Made by a program: the position numbers and the translations under genes
Source of the DNA: an uncultured Alphaproteobacteria bacterium
GTDB taxonomy: Bacteria; Pseudomonadota; Alphaproteobacteria; Rhizobiales; Aestuariivirgaceae
NCBI GenBank assembly: GCA_945957365.1
Contig: CAMFKI010000020.1
Location: 1-64,000 of the forward strand
Direction: 5' to 3'
Length of the DNA stretch: 64,000 nt
Notes under the pieces: generated by a model
Database searches by the model: none
The model's input: the letters and a program-made list of their open reading frames with translations, nothing else
What the model was told of the DNA's origin: nothing
Part shown: in pieces, positions 44,297 to 53,082 of the stretch
Position numbering within the stretch: position 1 is the first letter of the stretch
Layout: each line of letters opens with the position of its first letter

Positions 44297-44668
44297 TTAG
44301 GCGGCGGTTTCCGGATAGACGGCGCGGGCCGCCGCGCCGAATTCGGCTGCCGCCGCCTTCAGACCCTGGAGCCGCAGCAGCCTGAGGCCCGAATCGCCGG
44401 GAAAGGCCAGCATCTCGAGGCAGGCCGCAAGGTTTTGCAACTTCTGCGCGCCGACCGCCGCCGCCGAGCCCTTCAGCGTATGCGCGGCGAATTTCCACTC
44501 GGCCGCCGTCCGCGCCTCGTCCAGAAGCGCCAGAGTGGCCGGCAGCTGGGCCAGGAACAAGCCCAGCACTTCAACCGCAAGCCTTTGATCATGCATGGTA
44601 TTATGTTCAAGGCCGAGGCGGTCGAACACCGCGCTGTCGGCATTGGGCTTCAGCTTCGCATTGGCCAT
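44297..44668 (-). CDS. monomeric Hpt domain phosphotransfer protein
   Basis: A 123-residue single Hpt domain. H63 in AAHTLKGSA is the phosphorylated histidine, set in a four-helix bundle. No kinase or other domain is attached, so it relays phosphate between a hybrid kinase and a response regulator coded elsewhere. It is not the ChpT type. It is divergent from the giant coiled-coil gene, with a CtrA-type box between them, and SixA (30680) could remove its phosphate. Confidence 0.85.
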   Translation of the reverse strand: MANAKLKPNADSAVFDRLGLEHNTMHDQRLAVEVLGLFLAQLPATLALLDEARTAAEWKFAAHTLKGSAAAVGAQKLQNLAACLEMLAFPGDSGLRLLRLQGLKAAAAEFGAAARAVYPETAA

Positions 44669-44997
44669 CGGCACGAACTCCCACACGCCCCCGCCACGAG
44701 ACTAGCCGCGAAGGCCTGAGCAGTTGGTAAAGGGAATGGGTGGAAGCCGCAATTTCCACAAATTTTTCAATGTCCACAGGGGTCTTAACCAATTATTAAA
44801 TAATCGCGCCCGGCGGGCCGATGGCGGGTTCAACCGCCCCACCCGATGGGCTATGGTTAAATCGAGAAGCCGCGTCCGCAGTGACGGGCCCCTGCCCCGG
44901 CCACAAAAAAGCCGGGCCGGGCCATCATCGGATGCGATTGGGGAATGCGGCAACCCGGAGAGGGCCGCTGGTTTGTAATTGTGCGGGATATTGACAC
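44669..44997. promoter_or_regulatory. divergent promoter region with a CtrA-type box
   Basis: This 329-bp gap separates hpt from the giant coiled-coil gene. TTAA-N7-TTAA, the full consensus for the alphaproteobacterial cell-cycle regulator CtrA, occurs at 44785-44799, 117 bp from hpt and 199 bp from the other start. A TTAA half-site is near 44854. The region around 44755-44806 is AT-rich. A GC-rich hairpin precedes the giant gene's start. Confidence 0.6.
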
Positions 44998-47900
44998 ATG
45001 GCCAACACCACCGACACGCGCCGTTCTGACCGTCGCCAGACCGACGCAGATGCCATGCGTCGTGACACGCCGCGGCTGGCGGGCGATCCCGCCCCGGTGA
45101 AGGGCCGTCCCGCCAACGAGAACGATCCCGGCACCGCCATGCTGCTGGCCAAGATGCGCCGCCGCCCGTCCTTCACGCCCTACGCGCTGGTATCGGTGAT
45201 CCTCACCGCCCTGTGGTCGGGCGGCTGGTTCTATGCCAATTCCAGCACGCTGAGCGGCGAGGCCACGGCCACCGCCATCCTGCAGGCCGTCGCCCTGCTG
45301 CTCGCGCCCATCGCCATCGTGTGGATCGGCGCCTTCACCCTGTGGCGCGCCGCCGACATGCGCCAGGTTTCGGAAGCCCTGTTCCAGTCCGCCATGCGCC
45401 TCGTCCGGCCGCAGGACATCGCCACGGAGGGCCTCACCACCATCGCCCAGGCCGTGCGCTCCGAGGTCGACCTCCTGGTCGGCGGCGTCGAGCACGCAGT
45501 GCAGCGCGCCGCCGTGCTGGAGGAAATCGTCCACAAGGAAATCGCCGCCATCGAGCGCGCCTTCGGCGGCAACGAGGAGCGCATCCGCAACCTCGTCGCC
45601 GGCATCGAGAACCAGCGCTCGGCCCTGCACCAGGCCGCCCTGCTGATCTCCAACGACACCAACCCGCTGATCACCAGGCTCGAGAACAACACCAAGAACC
45701 TCGACGGCATCATGATGGCCGCGCAGGACACGCTGGGCCGCCTCGAAGGCGGGCTGCGCGAGATTTCGGGCTCCGTCGTCAACGCCATGGAGGACATGGC
45801 CGACCGCGCCAATGCCGCGGGTTCCGAAGTCAGCATGCAGACGGCCCACATGGAGGACGTCTCGACCCAGATGATCGGCCAGCTGCGCGACTTCTCGCAC
45901 CAGGTCGGCTCGCACATCGAGCAGATGAAGATGGCCTATGCCACGCTCAATTCCGAGACCGTGGATTTCGGCCGCACCGTGCAGGACATGGAAGCGAACA
46001 TGAGCAGCGTGGTGCGCAACGCCGTCGATTCGCTCGCCGCCGTGCACGAGGACATTTCGCGGGTCATCGAGCGCTCGAGCGTTTCCTCCGCCGACCAGAT
46101 CCGCCAGCAGGTCGCCGACCTGGCAGAGGTCGTGCAGACTACCGGCGGCAATCTCGGCTTCCACCTCAAGTCGATCGCCGACGATGTCACCGGCAACCTC
46201 GAGCGCGTCAGCATCGACACCTCGCAGCTGCTCGAGCAGAGCCGCAACATGGTCACCCAGGGCCTGCAGTCGGTCGCTTCGGACTATATCGAGCGCGTCG
46301 CCCAGTCGCGCGCCGAGCTCATCACCTATCTCGACCAGTCGGCGGCGGGCGTTTCCGCCGCGGTCGAGGAGGCCACCGACACGGTGGCCGGCCGCCTCAA
46401 CGCCGCGGGCACGCAGTTCCTGACCGGCCTCGACCAGACCTCGGGCGCGCTGCTCGAAGAGCTGGGCTCGATGAGCACCGGCGTCTCGGGCCGCATCGAG
46501 CAGACCACCGGCCGCCTGATCGACGAGATCGGCAACCGGGCCGACACCATCATCACCAGGCTCGACGATTCGGCGGGCGGCGTCTTCGCCCGCCTCGACG
46601 AGCAGGCCGGCCTGATCTCGACCCGCGTCGAGGACACCGCGAACCGCCTCCTCTACGCCATCGAGGACCGCACCGCCGCGGCCGCCGCCCGCGTCGGCGA
46701 GGCCTCGAGCCAGGTGCTTGCCGCGCTGGACCAGCAGAACCTCGACTCGGCCGAGCGCGTCACCGAATCCGCCGCGCGCGTCGAGCAGGCGATCACGCGC
46801 GCCACCGACGAGTTCACGGCGCGCATCGGCGCATCGCAGGGCGACATCGTATCCCGCATCGACGAGACGGTGGCTGCCGCCCTCACCCGCCTCGAGGACA
46901 CCTCGACCGAATTGCGCGCCCTGATGACCCACACCAGTGGCGACGTTCTGGGCCAGCTCGACGGCCGCACCCGCGAGATGCTGGACCAGCTCGAGGCCGT
47001 TCTCGGCACCGCCAACACAAGACTGTCGGAAGCCTCCACCACCTTCCATGCGATCATCGGCCAGACCAGCGACCGCCTCGAGGACCGCATCGGCGTGTCG
47101 GGCGAGGCGCTCAACGTGCTCATGGCCGCCGCCGTCGAGACCGCGCGCTCGCGCATCGACGAGGCATCGGGCATGTTCCACGAGATCGTCGAGCAGGTGA
47201 CGGGCGGCCTCGAGCAGCGCCTCGGAACCTCCGGCACGCTCATCGAGGACCAGGTGTCGCGCGCCATTGCCGCCGCTTCCGGCCGCCTCGACGACACGAC
47301 CCGCATGTTCCAGGAACTGATCGGGGGCGCCTCCGAGGAGATCGAGCGCCGCGTCGACGGCGCGGCCGAGCGCTTCTACGGCCAGATCGAGACCTCGGTC
47401 AGCGCCGCCACAGGTTCGCTCGACCAGGCCAACCGCACCTTCCAGGACGTGATCACCGGCACCGCGGGCAGCGTCGTCAGCCAGATCGGCACCGCCACGC
47501 GTGACATCGTGGGCGCGGTGGAGACCACCGTCAGCGAGGCCTTCGTCCGCTTCGAGACGTCGGCCGGCTCGTTCCAGACCCTCATCGCCAGCAGCGCCGA
47601 CGACCTCGAGCAGAAGGTCGACGGCGCCGCCGAGCGCCTCTACGTGCGCATCGCGGAGACGACCGAGCAGGTGAGCACCCGCATCGACGACGTCAACCAG
47701 CAGGTCAACACCCGGCTCGACCAGACCTCCGGCACGCTCACCTCGCGCATCGAGACCGTGGCGCGCAGCGTCAACGAGCTCATGGCTTCGACCAGCGGCA
47801 CCATCGTCTCGCATCTCCGCGACACCGCCGAGATCGTCAACCGCGAGATGGCGGAATCGGGCGTGGCGCTCGCCGAGCGCATCGAAAGCTCCGGCGGCCA

Positions 47901-49986
47901 GGTCACCGACAAGCTGATCACCGTGTCCGACAGCTTCACCCACAATCTGGCCCGGGCCCGCGAGGACCTGCTGACCATGATCACCACATCCTCGGAGGAC
48001 GTGACCAAGCGCCTCGAGGACACGACGATGCAGCTCTACAGCAAGCTTGACGGCACGACGTCGTCGATGACCGGCCAGCTGGAGCAGACGGCGACCAAGC
48101 TCTACACCAGGCTCGACCAGGTCTCCGCCCACATGTCGGGCGAGCTCGAGAACACCGCCCAGCGCATCACCGACTACATCAGCACCTCGGCCGGCGATGC
48201 TGTGACCAAGGTCGCCTCGGTCACCGACCGGCTGACCACCCAGCTCGACGCGTCCTCGCAACAGCTGGGCCAGCTCATCGACCACACCTCGGAGCGCCTC
48301 GGCAGCCAGCTCGACCAGGCCGCGACCGACCTCTCCGACCTGTTCGGCAATTCCACCGAGACGCTGACCTCGCGCCTCAACGACACCTTCTCCAACCTCT
48401 CGGAAATCTTCACCACCAACACCGAGATGCTCAACGGCCAGCTCGAGGACACCTCGCTCAAGCTGTCCGACCTGTTCACCACCAACACCGGCAAGCTCAG
48501 CGGCGAGCTGGGCCAGACCTCGGACCGGCTGTCGAGCCTGTTCTCGGTCAATGCCGAGCGCCTCAGCGAGACGCTGGACAATACCTGGAACAGCTTCTCC
48601 AGCCTGTTCAACGACAAGACCGAAGCGCTCACCGAGCAGCTCGACCGCACCTCGAACGACTTGAACGAGCTGTTCATCGCCAACACCAAGATGATGGCCC
48701 AGCAGATCGACAAGACGGCCACCGAGATGACCGACAGCTTCTCGCAGACGGCGGTGCGCGTGACCCAGCAGGTGAGCGACGTCAACCGCGTCATGGCCCA
48801 GCGCCTCGGCGACGCCTCCTCCGAGGTCACCTCGCAGCTCGACACCGCGGGCACCTCGATGCTGGCCCGCATCGAGAAGACGGCGGAAGTGCTGCGCCAG
48901 CGCTTCGACAATTCGACCGGCATGCTGGAGCGCGTCACCGACGAGCTCAATGCCAAGCTCGACGGCACCGGCCTGCGCTTCGCCGACATTCTCGACCAGG
49001 CCTCCGGCGCCATCCTTGCCGACATCGGCAAGGCGACCCAGACCCTGTCGCAGGAATGGAACGCCACGACGGATCAGATCTCCGGCCGCCTGTCGCAGGA
49101 TTCGAGCCAGCTGTCCTCGCGCATCGAACAAGCGGCGCGCGAACTCGAGCAGATCTCGGTCAATACCGCGATGAAGCTGGAGGACGCCAACCACAAGTTC
49201 GCCAAGCACGTCGAAACCGCGACCTCATTCCTCGCCGAACAGCTGGCGAGTGCTGCGGGCGCCATGGACGAGCGCCTCGACACCGTGGCGGGCGATCTGA
49301 CGGGCCGCCTCGAGCACACCTCGACGCGCGTTTCCGAGCGCCTCGACGACGCGACGACGCTGGTGCAGCGTTCGATCGAGCGCTTCAACGGCGAGATGGA
49401 ACGCGTGCTCACCGACCGCAAGCAGGCGCTGGAAGGCCTCGTCAGCGATGCCGCCCGGCAGGCCGGCGAGATCGAGCAGGTCATGGGCAGCTACATGAAC
49501 CTCATCGAGGAGTCGCTTGCCGCCTCGGAAACCAAGGCGCGCGAGATCAGCCGCATCATCGCCGAGCAGTCGGCGCTGGCCACGCGCAATCTCGAGAAGG
49601 AAATCGAGAAGCTCGAGGAATCCTCGGGCGGACAGATCACCCAGGCGGTTCGCGTGCTGCGCGACCAGCACGAGCGCGCCATGTCGGCGATGAACGAGAT
49701 GCTGTCCTCGACCGCGACCGACTTCCAGCAGACCGCGCAGGACATGCGCCTCACCGCCCAGCAGGTGGTGAAGGACATCGACGCCGCGCGCGGCGACCTG
49801 ATGCGCGCCCTGACCGAACTGCCGGAGGAAACCCGCAGCAACGCCGATGCGATGCGCCGCGTGGTCGCCGACCAGATCGGCGCACTCTCCGCGCTGGCCG
49901 ACGTGGTCAAGCGCCAGGCCGGAACGCTCGACGTGTCGGGGCCGGGGGCCGGCGTGGGCCGCGGCAAGCCGCCGACCAAGAACTAG
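44998..49986 (+). CDS. giant membrane-anchored coiled-coil protein with 11/22-residue repeats
   Basis: A 1662-residue protein. After a polar N-terminus, two transmembrane helices lie at about 61-80 and 92-115, and the remaining 1500 residues are helical, rich in Asp, Glu, Thr and Arg, probably cytoplasmic. From residue 1002 to about 1320 an 11/22-residue period of apolipoprotein type is strict (seven tight copies at 1101-1254). Long proteins of this kind in rhizobia are often labelled kinesin- or apolipoprotein-like, but no motor motif is seen. It could be a cytoskeletal, envelope-spacing or polarity scaffold. No enzyme motif is visible. Confidence 0.75.
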   Translation: MANTTDTRRSDRRQTDADAMRRDTPRLAGDPAPVKGRPANENDPGTAMLLAKMRRRPSFTPYALVSVILTALWSGGWFYANSSTLSGEATATAILQAVALLLAPIAIVWIGAFTLWRAADMRQVSEALFQSAMRLVRPQDIATEGLTTIAQAVRSEVDLLVGGVEHAVQRAAVLEEIVHKEIAAIERAFGGNEERIRNLVAGIENQRSALHQAALLISNDTNPLITRLENNTKNLDGIMMAAQDTLGRLEGGLREISGSVVNAMEDMADRANAAGSEVSMQTAHMEDVSTQMIGQLRDFSHQVGSHIEQMKMAYATLNSETVDFGRTVQDMEANMSSVVRNAVDSLAAVHEDISRVIERSSVSSADQIRQQVADLAEVVQTTGGNLGFHLKSIADDVTGNLERVSIDTSQLLEQSRNMVTQGLQSVASDYIERVAQSRAELITYLDQSAAGVSAAVEEATDTVAGRLNAAGTQFLTGLDQTSGALLEELGSMSTGVSGRIEQTTGRLIDEIGNRADTIITRLDDSAGGVFARLDEQAGLISTRVEDTANRLLYAIEDRTAAAAARVGEASSQVLAALDQQNLDSAERVTESAARVEQAITRATDEFTARIGASQGDIVSRIDETVAAALTRLEDTSTELRALMTHTSGDVLGQLDGRTREMLDQLEAVLGTANTRLSEASTTFHAIIGQTSDRLEDRIGVSGEALNVLMAAAVETARSRIDEASGMFHEIVEQVTGGLEQRLGTSGTLIEDQVSRAIAAASGRLDDTTRMFQELIGGASEEIERRVDGAAERFYGQIETSVSAATGSLDQANRTFQDVITGTAGSVVSQIGTATRDIVGAVETTVSEAFVRFETSAGSFQTLIASSADDLEQKVDGAAERLYVRIAETTEQVSTRIDDVNQQVNTRLDQTSGTLTSRIETVARSVNELMASTSGTIVSHLRDTAEIVNREMAESGVALAERIESSGGQVTDKLITVSDSFTHNLARAREDLLTMITTSSEDVTKRLEDTTMQLYSKLDGTTSSMTGQLEQTATKLYTRLDQVSAHMSGELENTAQRITDYISTSAGDAVTKVASVTDRLTTQLDASSQQLGQLIDHTSERLGSQLDQAATDLSDLFGNSTETLTSRLNDTFSNLSEIFTTNTEMLNGQLEDTSLKLSDLFTTNTGKLSGELGQTSDRLSSLFSVNAERLSETLDNTWNSFSSLFNDKTEALTEQLDRTSNDLNELFIANTKMMAQQIDKTATEMTDSFSQTAVRVTQQVSDVNRVMAQRLGDASSEVTSQLDTAGTSMLARIEKTAEVLRQRFDNSTGMLERVTDELNAKLDGTGLRFADILDQASGAILADIGKATQTLSQEWNATTDQISGRLSQDSSQLSSRIEQAARELEQISVNTAMKLEDANHKFAKHVETATSFLAEQLASAAGAMDERLDTVAGDLTGRLEHTSTRVSERLDDATTLVQRSIERFNGEMERVLTDRKQALEGLVSDAARQAGEIEQVMGSYMNLIEESLAASETKAREISRIIAEQSALATRNLEKEIEKLEESSGGQITQAVRVLRDQHERAMSAMNEMLSSTATDFQQTAQDMRLTAQQVVKDIDAARGDLMRALTELPEETRSNADAMRRVVADQIGALSALADVVKRQAGTLDVSGPGAGVGRGKPPTKN
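48298..48759 (+). repeat. seven tandem 66-bp (22-codon) units in the giant gene
   Basis: The seven units code residues 1101-1254 with no insertion or deletion, each starting at a Leu (Met in the last) and showing a pattern L-x3-L-D-x-T-x3-L-S-x-L-F-x2-N-T-E. The periodicity continues on both sides as less regular 11- and 22-residue units from residue 1002. DNA identity between units is modest, so selection on the protein, not recent slippage, maintains it. Confidence 0.8.
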
Positions 49987-49991
49987 CCGCC

Positions 49992-50969
49992 ATGCGGCTG
50001 GCGATCGCCGAGGAACGCTGGCCCATCGCCGGCAGCTTCACCATATCGCGCGGCAGCAAGACCGAGGCGCATGTGGTGACGGTGACGCTGGAAGACGGCG
50101 GCTTCACCGGGCGGGGCGAATGCGTGCCCTACCCGCGCTACGCGGAAACCGTGCCGCAGGTGATGGCGGCGCTCGAAGCGGTGCGCGGCCGCATCGAGGC
50201 CGGCATCACGCGCGCCGATGTTGCCGCGATCCTCGCACCCCATGCCGCGCGCAACGCGCTGGACTGCGCGCTGTGGGACCTTGCGGCGAAGCAGGCAGGA
50301 CAGCCCGTCTGGCAGCTCGCGGGCCTTCCCGAGCCCAGGCCCGCGATCACCGCCTATACGCTCAGCCTCGACACGCCCGAGGCCATGGGCGAGGCCGCGG
50401 CACGCGCCGCCTCTCGCCCCTTGCTCAAGCTGAAGCTCGGCCGCGACGGCGACGTGGAGCGCCTCAAATCGGTTCGCCGCAATGCGCCGGCAAGCCGCCT
50501 CATCGTCGATGCCAATGAGGGCTGGACGCCCGACACTCTTGCGGCGATGCTCGCCGCCTGCGCCGACGCCGGCGTCGAACTGGTCGAGCAGCCGCTGCCC
50601 GCCGGCAACGACGAGGCACTGCGCAGCATCGCCCGCGCCGTCACCGTCTGCGCCGATGAATCGGCGCATGGCCTCGACACGCTCGATCAGCTCGTCGGCA
50701 AATACGACGCCATCAACGTCAAGCTCGACAAGACCGGTGGGCTGACGCCCGCCATCGCGCTGGCCAAGGCCGCGCGCCAGCATGACCTCGGCATCATGGT
50801 GGGCTGCATGCTGGCGACCTCGCTTGCCATGGCGCCGGCCTTCCTGCTCGCGCCGCTGGCCGAGGTGATCGACCTCGACGGCCCGTTGCTGCTGAAGCAG
50901 GACCGCGTTCCGGCGATCAGCTTCACCGGCAGCCTCATGCAGCCGCCACCGCCGCAGCTCTGGGGCTGA
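49992..50969 (+). CDS. dipeptide epimerase (L-Ala-D/L-Glu epimerase)
   Basis: A 325-residue enolase-superfamily enzyme. Catalytic lysines are K148 of the K146-L-K148 motif and K247 in NVKLDKTGG, with metal ligands D173, E199 and D222. The pattern is that of muconate-lactonizing-like dipeptide epimerases that act on L-Ala-D-Glu from peptidoglycan turnover. The gene starts five bases after the giant gene stop and overlaps the MFS gene on the other strand by 35 bases at its end. Confidence 0.85.
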   Translation: MRLAIAEERWPIAGSFTISRGSKTEAHVVTVTLEDGGFTGRGECVPYPRYAETVPQVMAALEAVRGRIEAGITRADVAAILAPHAARNALDCALWDLAAKQAGQPVWQLAGLPEPRPAITAYTLSLDTPEAMGEAAARAASRPLLKLKLGRDGDVERLKSVRRNAPASRLIVDANEGWTPDTLAAMLAACADAGVELVEQPLPAGNDEALRSIARAVTVCADESAHGLDTLDQLVGKYDAINVKLDKTGGLTPAIALAKAARQHDLGIMVGCMLATSLAMAPAFLLAPLAEVIDLDGPLLLKQDRVPAISFTGSLMQPPPPQLWG

Positions 50970-52110
50970 GCCCGCGCAGCACGAATCCCAGGCCACAGGC
51001 CATGGCCGCGATCGCCGCCATCACGTAGAAGGCGCCGCCCCCCAGCGCGCCGTAGAGCGAGCCTGAGGCCCACATGGTGGAAGACAACAGAATGCCGCTG
51101 GACAGCACGGAATAGAGCCCCTGCGCGGTATTGCGCATGCCGGCCGGCACGCGCTCGCGGATATAGTGCATGGTGCCGAGGTGGGTGAGGCCGAAGGACG
51201 CCGCATGCAGCGTCTGCACCGCGAACAGCAGGCCCAATGGCGGGGCGAGTGCGGTGATGGTCCAGCGCAGCGTGGCAATGCCGGTGCCCAGCATGATGAG
51301 CCGCACCGAGCCCAGGGCACGGTAGAAGCGGTTGGAGAAGGCAAACATCGTCACCTCCGCCAGCACGCTCGCCGCCCACAGCAGGCCGATCACGAATTTC
51401 GAATAGCCCAGATGCTCGAAATAGACCGAGCCGAAGGCATAGAGAAAGCCATGGCTGGCCTGGCCCAGTCCGGCAGCCAGCAGGAACACCACGAAGCTCG
51501 CCGTGCTCACGAGCCCGAGGAACGGCTTGAGGCGGATGGTTTCCGCCTTTTGGCTGCGCGGCGTGGCATCGCCCGGCAGCTGCAGCGTGGTCAGCGCGCC
51601 CAGACCCTGGGCGGTGGCGATGAGCATGATCACCCAGCTCACCGGAATGAACTCGAGCAGCGCGCCGGCGCCGAGGCTGCCCGACAGGAAGCTGAGCGAG
51701 GCCCACATGCGGATGCGGCCGTAGTCGAGGCCGTACTGGGCGCTGCCTTCCACCGCCATCGCCTCGGTCAGCGGCACCACCGGCGCCAGCAGTGCCGCCG
51801 CCAGCATGCCGGTGAGCAGGATGGGCCAGAAGCCGGCCATGGCGCTCATGGCGAGATAGGCCGCCGCCGCGCCGAAGGCGCAGGCGATGATCACCGCGCG
51901 CCGGCGCTGGGTGAGGTCGGCCAGCGCCGTGCCCAGCGGAATGCCGAGGATGCGCACCGCCGACATCATGGCCACCACGAAGGCCACCTCGGCGTCGCCG
52001 AGGCCGCGCCCTTGCAGCCACAGCGGCAGGAACGGCAGCTGGATGCCGCTGCCGAGGAACAGCACGGCATTGAACAGCGAAAGCCTCAGGCTGAAGTTGC
52101 GCGACGGCAT
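50935..52110 (-). CDS. MFS transporter, HcaT/nucleoside-symporter-like
   Basis: A 391-residue protein with 12 transmembrane helices of the major facilitator superfamily. LGSGIQLPFLPLWLQGRGL at the first helix and the family loop LADLTQRRR are typical of the phenylpropionate permease (PPP/HcaT) branch. The substrate is unknown. Its last 12 codons overlap the end of the dipeptide epimerase gene tail to tail. Confidence 0.8.
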   Translation of the reverse strand: MPSRNFSLRLSLFNAVLFLGSGIQLPFLPLWLQGRGLGDAEVAFVVAMMSAVRILGIPLGTALADLTQRRRAVIIACAFGAAAAYLAMSAMAGFWPILLTGMLAAALLAPVVPLTEAMAVEGSAQYGLDYGRIRMWASLSFLSGSLGAGALLEFIPVSWVIMLIATAQGLGALTTLQLPGDATPRSQKAETIRLKPFLGLVSTASFVVFLLAAGLGQASHGFLYAFGSVYFEHLGYSKFVIGLLWAASVLAEVTMFAFSNRFYRALGSVRLIMLGTGIATLRWTITALAPPLGLLFAVQTLHAASFGLTHLGTMHYIRERVPAGMRNTAQGLYSVLSSGILLSSTMWASGSLYGALGGGAFYVMAAIAAMACGLGFVLRGLSPRAAAVAAA

Positions 52111-52243
52111 GGAGTGGAAATTCCGGGTTAACCGCCTCTAAACCAAAGATTCACCACTCGCCATGATTATGCGCGTGAGTGGTGCCCTGCGGCAGGCGCA
52201 GGGGATGGGGCATGGTGTGTCGCCCCGTGAGTGGAGTTTGCGT

Positions 52244-52756
52244 ATGCCGCCGACAGAAGTGCCGCCCCGCGCGAGGTCCGTGCCGGCCGGTCTCAGGCCC
52301 GAAGATTTCGACGAGATCCGCGAGGCGGTGATGGAAACGGCGCGTGGCCGCTGGTTCCTCGATGAATATGCAACGCGGTTGCGCCTGGCCGAGACCTCGG
52401 GCCTGCGCGATGGCATGAAGCGCCTGGAACTGGCCATCGCCGCAAATCATGACGAACTCATGGGCAGGCTCGCCGCGGCGCTGGCCGAAGAGCAGCCGGA
52501 AGAACCCGCACCGCGCGAGCCGGCGCCGCGCCCCGACCTGCGGCTGGCGCCCCGCCACATGAAATATTACCGCGCCGACGAGGATGTCTTCGAGCCGGCG
52601 CCCGAGGCCGTCATTGCACCGGTGCCGCGCCTCCTCGACATGCTGCCGCCGGAGCCCGAGGCGCCGTCGCCGCGCCACCGGATCACCATCATCCGCCGCA
52701 AGCCGGGCGAACCCTTCGACGTGCCCCTCGCCGAGACCATGCCCAAGGCGTCCTAG
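52244..52756 (+). CDS. conserved hypothetical protein, Rhizobiales type
   Basis: A 170-residue protein from the ATG at 52244 preceded by GTGGAG. The N-terminal half is helical with ETARGRWFLDEYATR, which I recall from unnamed rhizobial proteins. The second half is proline- and glutamate-rich and probably disordered, ending in HRITIIRRKPGEPF. No enzyme motif or membrane segment. Function unknown. Confidence 0.6.
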   Translation: MPPTEVPPRARSVPAGLRPEDFDEIREAVMETARGRWFLDEYATRLRLAETSGLRDGMKRLELAIAANHDELMGRLAAALAEEQPEEPAPREPAPRPDLRLAPRHMKYYRADEDVFEPAPEAVIAPVPRLLDMLPPEPEAPSPRHRITIIRRKPGEPFDVPLAETMPKAS

Positions 52757-52771
52757 CCGCAGGCGGCCTTC

Positions 52772-52948
52772 TCAGCAGCTCGAGATGCTGAGGCTGTTGC
52801 ACAGCGCCTGCCACGTGGCATTGGCCCAGTTGGCGACGGCGGTGAGGACGGTGAGCCCCACCGCGAGGATGATGCCGAGGAGAGCCGTATACTCAACGAA
52901 GGCGGCTCCCCGATCGTCGTGATGAAGGCACTTCAACAAAGCAAGCAT
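52772..52948 (-). CDS. Flp/Fap type IVb pilin
   Basis: A 58-residue prepilin from the ATG at 52948. A short basic leader (LLKCLHHDDRG) is followed by AAFVEYTALLGIILAVGLTV, the Flp-type hydrophobic domain with the invariant Glu five residues after the cleavage glycine and the adjoining Tyr. Flp pilins form adhesive Tad pili and are exported by the Tad/Cpa machinery. No tad or cpa gene is nearby, so this is a lone pilin copy. Confidence 0.85.
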   Translation of the reverse strand: MLALLKCLHHDDRGAAFVEYTALLGIILAVGLTVLTAVANWANATWQALCNSLSISSC

Positions 52949-53082
52949 TGCACTTACCTCCCGTGCACGGCCCATGCGGACCATCGGGAGGACGCTAACA
53001 AGCAACGCCCACTGGCAAAATTGTAGTATCCGCCGTTCCTTCGGTGATTGTCGCTAAGTACGCTTACCGGGAGAGGCCCGGT

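Noticed and set aside
44750..44785. DnaA-box-like TTTCCACAA and TGTCCACAG, possible chromosomal origin
   Set aside because: They differ from the TTATCCACA consensus, and no dnaA, dnaN, hemE or other origin marker lies nearby.
44857..49209. 1450-codon open frame antisense to the giant coiled-coil gene
   Set aside because: The open frame follows from GC-rich third positions and the repeated codon pattern of the sense gene. Its sequence is low-complexity Gly/Arg/Val/Asp, with no domain or ribosome binding site.
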